From NCBI RefSeq assembly GCF_040549465.1, contig NZ_JBEPTL010000005.1:62001-126000 (forward strand): a stretch of 64,000 nucleotides of DNA. The letters are read 5' to 3'. This DNA is from Lacisediminihabitans sp040549465. Its GTDB lineage: Bacteria; Actinomycetota; Actinomycetes; Actinomycetales; Microbacteriaceae. The first letter of the stretch is position 1. Each line of letters begins with the position of its first letter. Position numbers and translations under genes: made by a program. Below the pieces are notes generated by a model. That model did no database searches and had not been told where the DNA came from. It was given only the letters and a program-made list of their open reading frames with translations. Positions 16,630 to 24,978 of this stretch are shown here, piece after piece.

Positions 16630-17781
16630 ATGCGCACTGATGTGATCATCGATCAGGCCGAAGTGGAACGCCGCACGATTCGCAAGAGCGACTGGGTCCC
16701 CTGCAACTCGGCATTCATCGATTGCCGCACCCCGGGATCGGACAGAAAAGAAAACTACGCATTCATCGGGGCGGGGGTCTCTCAGAACGCGAGCCAGGTC
16801 GTCAACCTTACCGAGAACCACGGCTTCAACACCGGGGCGGCCGGCATGCCGAACGGAATCTCCAACAACCTCCATCTGCACTTCACCGCAGAGGTCTTCA
16901 TCAACCTGGGCGGCGAATTCCGGCTGCGCTGGGGCGTCGACGGTAAACAGGGCGAATACATCAGTACCGACGGCGACATCATCTCGATCCCTACCTGGAT
17001 CTTCCGCGGCTTCACCAATGAGGGCCCGGATGAGGGAATCCTCTACACGGTGCTGGGTCGAGACGCTCCCGGCGGCATCATCTGGGGCCCGTCGGTGCTC
17101 AAGGAGGCAGAGTCATACGGCCTGCACCTCACCGCCGACAACCAGCTCATCGACACCGTCGCCGGCGATGTCGTCCCTGAGAACGTTCCGCTCATCACGC
17201 CGATGCAGCAGCGCTACATCGACGAGCTCACTGACTATTCGGTCGAGGAGTTGCGCACCCGCGTGGTGCAGACCGGCGACCGCGTCTACAGCCGCAATGC
17301 GGTGCTGTGCGCCGCGCTTCCCGGCGGCGGCGGCGAGCTCAGCCTGGTGATCGGCTACGGCATGACACAGGACCGCCGCCAGGTACCGCGCATCCACGAA
17401 CCACACTCCTTCAACGTCGCCTGGATTCGCGCCGCGGCGGGCGAAGGGCTACTGCGCCACCGCCACGACCGCACGCAGGCGATACTGGTGAAGTCGGGCC
17501 GGTGGGAGATCACGCTGAACGGCCACCCGGCGACGACAGTCGAGCTCGGACCGGCAGACTCGTTCTCGGTACCCGAAGGCAGCTGGCGCGAGTTCCGCTG
17601 CGTTGAGGCTGGCGAGACGGGCTCGGGCGAGCTTCTCGTGATCAACGGGGGAGACGACCGGGTCTACCTCGACTGGGCCCCCGAGGTTGTGGAGGCGGCC
17701 CGCCAAGCCGACTGGATGATCGACCCGAATGGCTACCTCGCTCCCGTCGGAGTAATGGTCACCGCCACCGAAGACGACTGA
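16630..17781 (+). CDS. Bicupin domain protein
   Basis: A 383-residue protein with two cupin-like halves. The first holds a metal-site pattern HLHFTAEVFINLGGEF (about residues 80-95). The second holds HRHDRTQAILVKSGRWEI (about 278-296), so both could bind a metal ion. Bicupins include dioxygenases, isomerases and oxalate decarboxylases, but no specific family is recognised. A purine-rich GGAAAGAAGAAG precedes the ATG. Flanked by the SnoaL-like gene and the carbon-nitrogen hydrolase, it probably acts on the same imported compound. Confidence 0.75.
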   Translation: MRTDVIIDQAEVERRTIRKSDWVPCNSAFIDCRTPGSDRKENYAFIGAGVSQNASQVVNLTENHGFNTGAAGMPNGISNNLHLHFTAEVFINLGGEFRLRWGVDGKQGEYISTDGDIISIPTWIFRGFTNEGPDEGILYTVLGRDAPGGIIWGPSVLKEAESYGLHLTADNQLIDTVAGDVVPENVPLITPMQQRYIDELTDYSVEELRTRVVQTGDRVYSRNAVLCAALPGGGGELSLVIGYGMTQDRRQVPRIHEPHSFNVAWIRAAAGEGLLRHRHDRTQAILVKSGRWEITLNGHPATTVELGPADSFSVPEGSWREFRCVEAGETGSGELLVINGGDDRVYLDWAPEVVEAARQADWMIDPNGYLAPVGVMVTATEDD

Positions 17782-17803
17782 TCCGATCGCCTCGCCACCC
17801 GGT

Positions 17804-18607
17804 ATGACCTGGTCACTACGCGTCGCCGCGACCTCGCCTAAGATTCGCCTGGGCGAGGTCGCGAGCAACGTTGAGCGCATCCGGGCTGCGCTCGAAAGTG
17901 CCGTCGCCGACGACGCCGAACTCATCGTGCTTCCCGAACTCGCCACCAGCGGCTATGTCTTCACCGAGCGCGGTGAAGCCGCCAAGGCATCCATCGCCCG
18001 CGACGACCCCGCGTGGGCCGACCTCGCCTCGGCTCTAGTGCCAGGGGTCACGGCCGTCGTCGGTTATGCCGAACGCGCGGGACAGCACCTCTACAACACA
18101 GCCGCGGTGTTCACCCGCGATCGACGAATCGGCGACTACCGCAAATCACACTTGTGGGGTGCCGAGGCCCTGCTATTCGAGAGCGGAGATAGTGCCGGGG
18201 CGATCTTCGAGGTTCCCTTCGGCCGCCTGGCCGTTGCCATCTGCTACGACAACGAATTTCCCGAGGTGCCCCGCCGGCTCGCGCTGTGTGGCGCCGACAT
18301 GCTCGCGCTGCCGGTGAACTGGCCGCGCGTACCGCGACCAGACGGCGAGCGGCCCCCGGAGACCATCCAGGCGATGGCGGCGGCGCGCTCCTCCCGCCTC
18401 GCCACGGTCATCGCCGACAGATCGGGCACCGAGCGCGGCGTGGAGTGGACGGAGGGGACCGCGATCATCAACGACGATGGTTGGCTGGCCGCCGTGCCCG
18501 ATGCATATGGCTGCGCCGTCGCCACTCTCGCCTTTCGTGCGCGCGGGGACAAGTCGCTCCCGCCTCACAACGATCTCTTCGGCGACCGACGGCCCCACTT
18601 GTATTGA
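17804..18607 (+). CDS. Carbon-nitrogen hydrolase (nitrilase superfamily)
   Basis: A 267-residue nitrilase-superfamily enzyme with the complete catalytic triad: Glu45 (LPELATSG), Lys114 (YRKSHLW) and Cys147 (VAICYDNEFPE). The Glu-Phe-Pro-Glu stretch after the Cys is typical of amidases. It would release ammonia or an amine from an amide or nitrile. It follows the bicupin gene with a 22-bp gap. The presence of an amidase suggests that the imported compound, or a pathway intermediate, carries an amide nitrogen. Confidence 0.9.
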   Translation: MTWSLRVAATSPKIRLGEVASNVERIRAALESAVADDAELIVLPELATSGYVFTERGEAAKASIARDDPAWADLASALVPGVTAVVGYAERAGQHLYNTAAVFTRDRRIGDYRKSHLWGAEALLFESGDSAGAIFEVPFGRLAVAICYDNEFPEVPRRLALCGADMLALPVNWPRVPRPDGERPPETIQAMAAARSSRLATVIADRSGTERGVEWTEGTAIINDDGWLAAVPDAYGCAVATLAFRARGDKSLPPHNDLFGDRRPHLY

Positions 18608-18625
18608 GAGGTAACGACTGAGCGG

Positions 18626-19552
18626 TCAGTGCGCTTGCGAGCGACCCACGTGATCGCCGACAGCAGCCAGAAGCGTGCGCTCGGCCAGCTCCGCCAGGCG
18701 CTGCGTCGCGGGGGAGAGGTAGGCGCCCTCTCGCTGGGCCAGGGCAATCGTGTCGTAGAGCGGATCCGCGAAGGGCGTCACGTCGATGTCTGACGGAAAT
18801 GTCGACGACTCAGCGATCGTGCGCGACACGATGGTGTCGGCGGCGCCCGTCGCCACGAGGCTCAGGGCGGTCTCGACGTGCTCGACCTCGATGGCGGGGT
18901 CAATAGTGATGCCCTGCACACGGGCGCGCTCGAGCAGTTGCCGGCGGGTGGGATCGCTCCACCCCGCGTAGGCGTCGTAAAGAACGAGCTTCGCCCGGGC
19001 CACCTCGCCGATGCTCACGGGGCCATCGCTCGGCGAACGATGGGTGGAAGCGTAGAGCACCTCGTCGCGAAATAGCGGGGTGATGCGCAGGCCAGCCTCG
19101 TCCACCGGCAGTACGAGCAGTCCCGCCTCGATCTCGCCCGCGGCGATCGACTCGGCGACGAGCGCGGAGTTGAGACCGACCAGTCGCACCTTCACGTTCG
19201 GGTGCTGGCGGTGGAACCGCTGCACCAGGTCGGACAAATCATAGTAGGCGGCGTTGCGCAGCACTCCGAACGTGCAGGTCCCACCTTCGAGGGAGTTGAT
19301 GGCGGCAATGGTCTCGATGCCGTTGGCTATCGCGCTCAGGGCAAGCTCGGCGTGCTGGCGCAGGGCGGCCGCCGCTTCTGTGGGGGTGAGTCGCCGGGCG
19401 CCGCGGGTGAAGAGCCGGACGCCCAACTCGCGCTCCAGCCGAGCCACGAGTTCCGAGACTGACGCCTGGGTCGAATCGAGTTCGACGGCCGCGGCGGTGA
19501 AGGAACCGCACCGGAATGCGGCGAGAAACGCCGCGAGCTGGACGATCGTCAC
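18626..19552 (-). CDS. LysR-family transcriptional regulator
   Basis: A 308-residue LysR regulator with an N-terminal winged helix (VQLAAFLAAFRCGSFTAAAV ... ASVSELVARLERELG, residues about 3-60) and a C-terminal effector-binding domain. The start is a GTG at 19552. It is divergent from the second HDH-like gene, the classic arrangement in which LysR activates its neighbour. Repeats resembling a binding site lie between them at 19554-19596. Its effector is probably a substrate of the second HDH-like enzyme. Confidence 0.9.
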   Translation of the reverse strand: MTIVQLAAFLAAFRCGSFTAAAVELDSTQASVSELVARLERELGVRLFTRGARRLTPTEAAAALRQHAELALSAIANGIETIAAINSLEGGTCTFGVLRNAAYYDLSDLVQRFHRQHPNVKVRLVGLNSALVAESIAAGEIEAGLLVLPVDEAGLRITPLFRDEVLYASTHRSPSDGPVSIGEVARAKLVLYDAYAGWSDPTRRQLLERARVQGITIDPAIEVEHVETALSLVATGAADTIVSRTIAESSTFPSDIDVTPFADPLYDTIALAQREGAYLSPATQRLAELAERTLLAAVGDHVGRSQAH

Positions 19553-19553
19553 A

Positions 19554-19596
19554 ACCCAATGGTAAACCCAATGGCAAGCATCGTATCCACTGGGCT
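19554..19596. promoter_or_regulatory. Repeated motif, candidate LysR binding region
   Basis: ACCCAATGG occurs at 19554-19562 and 19566-19574, 12 bp apart. An inverted, slightly altered copy, CCACTGGGC, lies at 19588-19596. The group fills the divergent gap between the LysR gene and the second HDH-like gene. Confidence 0.45.
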
Positions 19597-19631
19597 TGTG
19601 GTGTAGCAGAGGCCGAGCTTAGCTATCAGTC

Positions 19632-20963
19632 ATGCGATACAGCCCCGCCCTCCTCCAGAGCCTCGAAGGCTCCTTCCGCCACCTCAAGACCCCGCTCATA
19701 AATGCTCCAGCCGCACAACGCGACCCGGCCGTCATCGCGACCGTATCGTCCATGCTGTCCGACATCCAGAGCCGTGGCATCGACGCGATTCTCGACTATG
19801 CCCGCCGGCTCGACAACTACCAAGGCGGCGACATCCAGCTCAGCGCCGAGCAGATCGCGACGAGCGGCGACCGCCTGCCGGCAGACCTGCGCGAGGCCAT
19901 CGAGCTGGGATCCGAGCGCACCGCGGCCTTCGCGGCCGAGCAGCGCTCGCATCTCCTCGACTTTGAGACCGAGCTCGTTCCCGGCCTTATCACCGGTGCC
20001 CGCTACGTGCCCGTCTCGCGAGTAGGCGCCTACCTTCCCGCCGGTCGCTTCCCCTTGACCGCCAGCGCTTTCATGACCGTGGGCGTTGCTAAGGCGGCCG
20101 GTGTTCCCACGGTGATCGCCTGTACGCCACCGCAGCCGAATGGCGGCGCGAACGACGCCGTTGTGTACGCAGCGCATCTTTCTGGCGTCGACAGCGTGTT
20201 CGTGCTCGGCGGTGTCCAGGCGCTCGCTGCTATGGTTTATGGCCTGCTGGGGGAGCTTCCCATCGACATGCTGGTGGGGGCCGGCAATGCCTACGTCGCC
20301 GAGGCGAAACGTCAGCTCTTCGGTGCCGTTGCGATCGACCTGCTGGCTGGCCCCTCGGAGGTAGCCGTTATCTCCGACGAGACGGCAGATCCCGAGATCG
20401 TCGCTGCAGACCTGCTGGGTCAGGCTGAGCACGGTCCTAATTCGCCTGCCGCGCTCGTTACGACGTCGGAGAAGCAGGGTCGAGCTGTGATCGAAGCGGT
20501 GGAGCGTCAGCTAGCTGGTCTGGTGACCGAGCCGATCGCCGGTCCGGCTTGGCGCGACTTCGGGGTGGTGACCGTGGCGAACGACCGCGAGACGGCCGTC
20601 GCGCTCATGGACGACCTTGCCCCGGAGCACCTTGAGGTTCTGACCGCAGACGACGACTGGTACCACGATGCCCTCCGCAACTACGGATCGATCTTTCTGG
20701 GCCATTGGAGCACGGTCGCGTACTCAGATAAGGGTATGGCGGGTACGAACCACGTGCTGCCCACGGCCGGTGGCGCCAAGCACAGCGCCGGGCTCTCGGT
20801 GTCGCGCTTCCTCAAGCCGCTCACCTATCAGCGCATCTCCCGTGAGGCCACACCCGAACTCGCAAACGCAGTGCAGATCATCTCCGATTCCGAGGGGATG
20901 GCCGCGCACAGCGCCACGGCAACGATGCGTCTCGCCACCTACCGCGATGAGTCTGCAGAGTAG
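19632..20963 (+). CDS. Histidinol dehydrogenase-like enzyme 2
   Basis: A 443-residue HisD-superfamily protein, a paralogue of the one at 13078-14406. It keeps Gln and His of the zinc site (LGQAEHGPN), the Glu-His pair (LAPEHLEVLT), Asp (YSDKGMAGTNHVLPT) and a late His (EGMAAHSA). It is not in a histidine operon. Its own divergent LysR regulator suggests a distinct inducer, so the two paralogues may act on different alcohols or at different steps. No ribosome-binding site precedes the ATG. The true substrate is unknown. Confidence 0.88.
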   Translation: MRYSPALLQSLEGSFRHLKTPLINAPAAQRDPAVIATVSSMLSDIQSRGIDAILDYARRLDNYQGGDIQLSAEQIATSGDRLPADLREAIELGSERTAAFAAEQRSHLLDFETELVPGLITGARYVPVSRVGAYLPAGRFPLTASAFMTVGVAKAAGVPTVIACTPPQPNGGANDAVVYAAHLSGVDSVFVLGGVQALAAMVYGLLGELPIDMLVGAGNAYVAEAKRQLFGAVAIDLLAGPSEVAVISDETADPEIVAADLLGQAEHGPNSPAALVTTSEKQGRAVIEAVERQLAGLVTEPIAGPAWRDFGVVTVANDRETAVALMDDLAPEHLEVLTADDDWYHDALRNYGSIFLGHWSTVAYSDKGMAGTNHVLPTAGGAKHSAGLSVSRFLKPLTYQRISREATPELANAVQIISDSEGMAAHSATATMRLATYRDESAE

Positions 20964-21117
20964 TTAGCCGTGCAGGAGGGCGTGTCGTCGGGGTAGAGCG
21001 ATGTGAAAGAGGATCGCTGCCCCGCGGTTCGGGTAACCGCACCTCTGTCCACGGCGGTCAGCGCGCTCCAGCTCGTCACTACTGACGGACAGTGGCGCAC
21101 AGTAATCGAAAGGCACC

Positions 21118-22803
21118 ATGACTAACTTGTCCAATACTGACCCCGACATTGCGGACCGTTCGGATGGAGACGTCTGGTGGCGCCAGGCCGCCGTGTACCA
21201 AATTTATCCGCGCTCATTTGCCGATTCGAACGGCGATGGAATCGGTGACCTTGCCGGTGTCACCACAAAGGTGCCGTACCTACATGATCTTGGGGTTGAT
21301 GCAGTCTGGATCAGCCCATTTTACCCATCGGCATTGGTCGATGGCGGCTACGACGTCGACGATCACCGTAACGTCGACGCCAAACTTGGCACGCTCAGCG
21401 ATTTTGACGAAATGGTTGCCGCGCTGCATGCTGCGGGTATTCGCCTTATCGTTGACATAGTGCCGAATCACACCTCGAACCGGCACGAGTGGTTTCGAGA
21501 GGCGATCGTGTCGCCTAAAGGTTCTGCTGCGCGTGGTCGTTATATATTTCTCGATGGGCTCGGCGAGAACGGGCAGTTGCCGCCCGCCGACTGGACCTCC
21601 GTATTTGGCGGTCCAGCATGGGCCGCCGTTGGTGATGGCCAGTGGTACTTGCACTACTTTGCGACAGAGCAGCCCGACCTCAACTGGAAAAACCGGGAGG
21701 TGCGCAATGATTTTTTGCGCACTCTGAGGTTCTGGGCGGATCGCGGGGTTGATGGCTTCCGCATTGACGTCGCCCACGGCCTGGCTAAAGAATTGCCGTC
21801 GGAATTGCCGTCGCAGGTCGAACTCGATGCTATGCCAAGGGACGGTTTACATCCCTTGTGGGACCGCGACGATGTGCACGCCATCTATGCAGAGTGGCGC
21901 GAAGTCTTTAATGCCTATGACCCACCTCGTACAGCAGTCGCTGAGGCATGGGTGGAGTCGTCGCGTCGCGCTCGCTACGCTAGTGCTAAGGGTCTCGGTC
22001 AGGCCTTTAACTTTGACCTACTCGAGGCGGACTTCGAAGCCGAGGCGTTCCGACGCATCGTGACATTCAACCTTGAGCTCGCCGCCGAGTCGGGTTCCTC
22101 GACAACTTGGGTACTGTCGAACCACGACGTTGTGCGCCACGCGACCCGGTATGGCTTGCCTCCGCTCGAAGGGCGCCCAGTTAAGCAGGGTCGCGAATGG
22201 CTACTGGCCGGAGGCGAGGAGCCGATCCTTGATTCCGAGTTGGGCCTGCGTCGGGCCCGTGCCGCTACGCTGTTCGAGCTAGCTTTGCCGGGCTCATCGT
22301 ACCTATATCAGGGCGAAGAGCTCGGCCTGAACGAAGTCGCCAGAATTCCGGCTTCGAGACGTCAAGACCCTGCGTTCCACCGCAACCCGGGTGCCGATAT
22401 GGGTCGTGACGGTTGCCGAGTACCGCTGCCTTGGACCGAGACAGGCCCATCGTTCGGCTTTAGTAGTGGCGCTGCGCACTTACCGCAACCCACGTGGTTT
22501 AGTCAGCTTTCGGTTGAGGCGCAGGACGTTGACGCCGAGTCCACCCTTTCTCTTTACCGACGTGCGCTTGCTCTGCGACACGAGCTTCAAAGCGAGGAGT
22601 CCCTGGAGTGGCTTCAGGGTAGTGCGTCAGGGTTTGCGGATACGGTGCTAGCGTTTCGGCGACCAAACGGATGGGTGTCAATCACCAATTTCGGAGTCTC
22701 GCCTGTAATTTTACCGGAGGGTGATTTATTGCTTTCTAGCGCGCCGCTCGACGACGGACTACTTCCAGGCTCAACCACTGCCTGGCTGAGCACGTCCACC
22801 TGA
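21118..22803 (+). CDS. GH13 alpha-glucosidase (oligo-1,6-glucosidase type)
   Basis: A 561-residue GH13 enzyme with the usual (beta/alpha)8 pattern. The nucleophile is Asp217 (DGFRIDVAHG), the acid/base Glu276 (VAEAWVE) and the third acid Asp337 (LSNHDVVRH). The conserved N-terminal block VYQIYPRSFADSNGDGIGDL is intact. It cleaves alpha-glucosidic bonds of maltose-like or isomaltose-like oligosaccharides in the cytoplasm. No sugar transporter lies next to it. Its third codon positions hold visibly more A and T than the flanking genes, a hint of separate origin. Confidence 0.93.
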   Translation: MTNLSNTDPDIADRSDGDVWWRQAAVYQIYPRSFADSNGDGIGDLAGVTTKVPYLHDLGVDAVWISPFYPSALVDGGYDVDDHRNVDAKLGTLSDFDEMVAALHAAGIRLIVDIVPNHTSNRHEWFREAIVSPKGSAARGRYIFLDGLGENGQLPPADWTSVFGGPAWAAVGDGQWYLHYFATEQPDLNWKNREVRNDFLRTLRFWADRGVDGFRIDVAHGLAKELPSELPSQVELDAMPRDGLHPLWDRDDVHAIYAEWREVFNAYDPPRTAVAEAWVESSRRARYASAKGLGQAFNFDLLEADFEAEAFRRIVTFNLELAAESGSSTTWVLSNHDVVRHATRYGLPPLEGRPVKQGREWLLAGGEEPILDSELGLRRARAATLFELALPGSSYLYQGEELGLNEVARIPASRRQDPAFHRNPGADMGRDGCRVPLPWTETGPSFGFSSGAAHLPQPTWFSQLSVEAQDVDAESTLSLYRRALALRHELQSEESLEWLQGSASGFADTVLAFRRPNGWVSITNFGVSPVILPEGDLLLSSAPLDDGLLPGSTTAWLSTST

Positions 22804-23001
22804 GTGACATGAGCGAGTTTGAAGTCATCACCACCACCTTGTCGTCAATCTCAGTGTTGCAACCTGCGTCTAGCCCGCACCAGGTAATCCGAAATCACCG
22901 AGAGGGGAGATTGCCTTCAAGCTGCACCCAGAAGAGGCCCGGAAACACGGAGCTTTGCCACCGGAGAGCCTGCACACACGCGGCCATGATCTGTCTGAAT
23001 C

Positions 23002-23239
23002 TCATCGGTAGACATCGGCGCGGCGCGCGATCCTGACGATAAAGCAGAGTCGCCGTTTGATCGTCGAGCGAGAACACGCCGCAGTAATCGCCGCGTCGCG
23101 CGGAACGAAGGACGTCGAGCTCGTTACGTAGCGGCTTACTCATCCGCTCTGGATTCACCGGGAGCATCATTGTGGCGAACTCGACCACCGCTAACGCTAC
23201 TTTCGCAGGCAGCCGCTCAAGACCTAGGACCGCACCCAA
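23002..23239 (-). pseudogene. RelE/ParE-family toxin remnant
   Basis: The minus-strand frame gives a RelE-like core (ERLPAKVALAVVEFA, then SKPLRNELDVLRSARRGDY and VFSLDD). After about 23040 the frame is lost; a one-base shift restores the family ending IVRIARRADVYR with a stop at 23002. The N-terminal end near 23239 has no good start and no RelB-like antitoxin gene is visible beside it. This is a decayed mRNA-cleaving toxin gene. The stretch 22804-23301 holds nothing else recognisable. Confidence 0.65.
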
Positions 23240-23301
23240 TACAGCACCTTCGTCGTCGCAGCCGCATGAATGGCGGGACCGTTCAAACGGACAGTTGCCG
23301 A

Positions 23302-24027
23302 CTAGTTCTTCGTACCGTATTCCTGTTCGATCTCATCGCTCATGTACTGCTCTGCTTTTTCGCTCTCAATGGCCTCCGCGATCTTTTCGGCGACCATCTC
23401 TGGTGTATCAGACTGACCGCTACCGCCACCGAACGGTGTGTCCGTGTTGCGGATCGCGTTCTTGCCAAAGTTGGTTTGCGTCGCGCCCGGGTGCATGACG
23501 CTCACGATGATGTTCGATTCTGCGAGTTCTTTCCGTGCAGTCAGCATGAGTCCGTTCAGCGCGCACTTTGTGGCTGCGTATGCGCCGATGCCGGGGATCG
23601 TCATCTTCGACACTCTCGAGCTGATGTTGAGGATCATCCCGCCACCGTTTTCCCTCATTGAAGGGAGTACGGCTTGTAAAGCGCGGAGCGGACCATAGAC
23701 GTTGAGATCCATGATCGTCGTGAAGTCCTCGACATTGATCTCAGCAACAGGACCGATGACGCTCTGACCGGCATTGTTGACCAGAACATCGATATGACCG
23801 TAGTGGTTCAACGTTTCCTGAATCATGTTCTTGATTGATGCTTCGTCGGTCATGTCAACCGTGACGGCAAACGCGTCTTTCAGCGATGAAGCCAATTCAT
23901 TGAGCTTGTCCTGCGAACGAGCTGCGACCGCTACTTGTGCACCTCTACTGGCAAGCAACTTCGCCGCTGCCTCACCGATGCCGCTTGATGCCCCTGTTAC
24001 CACAATCACTTTGCCATCGACATCCAT
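23302..24027 (-). CDS. Short-chain dehydrogenase/reductase, foreign-looking composition
   Basis: A 241-residue classical SDR: TGASSGIG at residues 11-18, NNAG near 86-89, Ser in LNISSRVS and the Tyr-Lys pair in YAATKCALNG. AAGGAGA precedes the ATG. Codon use is lower in GC than in neighbouring genes, and the tail (AEQYMSDEIEQEYGTKN) is rich in Glu, Gln and Asn, which is unusual for this genome. Transfer from a lower-GC bacterium is likely. It is the last gene of a minus-strand run of SDR and hydrolase genes from 26807. Confidence 0.88.
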   Translation of the reverse strand: MDVDGKVIVVTGASSGIGEAAAKLLASRGAQVAVAARSQDKLNELASSLKDAFAVTVDMTDEASIKNMIQETLNHYGHIDVLVNNAGQSVIGPVAEINVEDFTTIMDLNVYGPLRALQAVLPSMRENGGGMILNISSRVSKMTIPGIGAYAATKCALNGLMLTARKELAESNIIVSVMHPGATQTNFGKNAIRNTDTPFGGGSGQSDTPEMVAEKIAEAIESEKAEQYMSDEIEQEYGTKN

Positions 24028-24148
24028 GCATCTTCTCCTTCACATTTCTCATTGCTGGGTCATTGCGTGCGCGAGCGAGCCAACCCATGAGCGAGCCCGC
24101 TTGTCTTCCTATAGTGGACTTCCTCGTGGCCTCGCCCGTGCGTTTCCG

Positions 24149-24937
24149 CTACTCCACTTTCTTCTGATAACGAGTCGCGAGGTGAGGGCTCTGACCGTGG
24201 AACGCGTCGACATCCGCGCCAAAGACACGCTCGAGAAGGCTGTAGTCCTCAACGCCGGGAGCGCTGACGACTTCGCCCATTTCAATCCCCGCTAGCGCTG
24301 CAATGACGACATCTTCGGCAGCCATTCGCGGTACCGCGGAGAGGTCCATTCCTTGCACTGTGTGGAATTCTGTGGCGACGATGCCGGGGCACACGACGTG
24401 GACGTTCACCCCAGTGTCGGCGAGTTCGGCGTGCAGCGTCTGGGCCATGGCGACGGTGTAGGCGAGGGTTCCGGCGTAGATGGCGCGGCGGCCCTGTGGC
24501 GGGGATGCGGGTGCCGGTCCGGCGAATGCGATCATGCCAGCGACATTGATGATGGTTCCTGTTCCTCGTTCGATCATCCCGGGCACTGCAGCTCGGGTCA
24601 GCATCGTTGGCGCGATGACTTTCACGTGTGTGAGCTCGAGTGCCTTGCTCGCAGGGAGTTCTTCGAAGGGCATGTAGTGGGCGACACCCGCGTTGTTCAC
24701 CAGCATGCTGACGGGCTGAGACGTGGCAAGGCCAGCAACCCTCTCCACTCCCTCCATCGTGGAGAGGTCGGCGACGACGACCTGCACTTCTACTTCCGGA
24801 AGCGACGCTGCCAGGGCGGCGAGGCGATCTCGGCGCCGCCCCACCACGATGAGGTCGTAGCCGTCGGCGGCGAGGCGCTCAGCGAAGGCCTTGCCAATTC
24901 CTGAAGAAGCGCCAGTGACGAGTGCAAGTGGGGACAT
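24149..24937 (-). CDS. Short-chain dehydrogenase/reductase
   Basis: A 262-residue SDR with TGASSGIG at residues 8-15 and NNAG. The active-site region GTGTIINVAGMIA has Ala-Gly where the catalytic Ser is usual, and YAGTLAYTVAMAQTL follows where YxxxK would lie, with Thr-Val in place of the expected Lys. The missing Lys may mean altered or lost oxidoreductase activity. The ATG at 24937 has a good AGGAG. It follows the alpha/beta hydrolase gene with a 41-bp gap, probably in one transcript. Confidence 0.8.
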   Translation of the reverse strand: MSPLALVTGASSGIGKAFAERLAADGYDLIVVGRRRDRLAALAASLPEVEVQVVVADLSTMEGVERVAGLATSQPVSMLVNNAGVAHYMPFEELPASKALELTHVKVIAPTMLTRAAVPGMIERGTGTIINVAGMIAFAGPAPASPPQGRRAIYAGTLAYTVAMAQTLHAELADTGVNVHVVCPGIVATEFHTVQGMDLSAVPRMAAEDVVIAALAGIEMGEVVSAPGVEDYSLLERVFGADVDAFHGQSPHLATRYQKKVE

Positions 24938-24978
24938 TGAGGTACTCCTGTGTGTGGGGCGGTGTTGTTTGTGAGGGG

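Noticed and set aside
23040..23239. Functional RelE toxin of 114 residues as the open frame suggests
   Set aside because: After about 23040 the open frame leaves the family; the true ending is in another frame, so the gene is broken.
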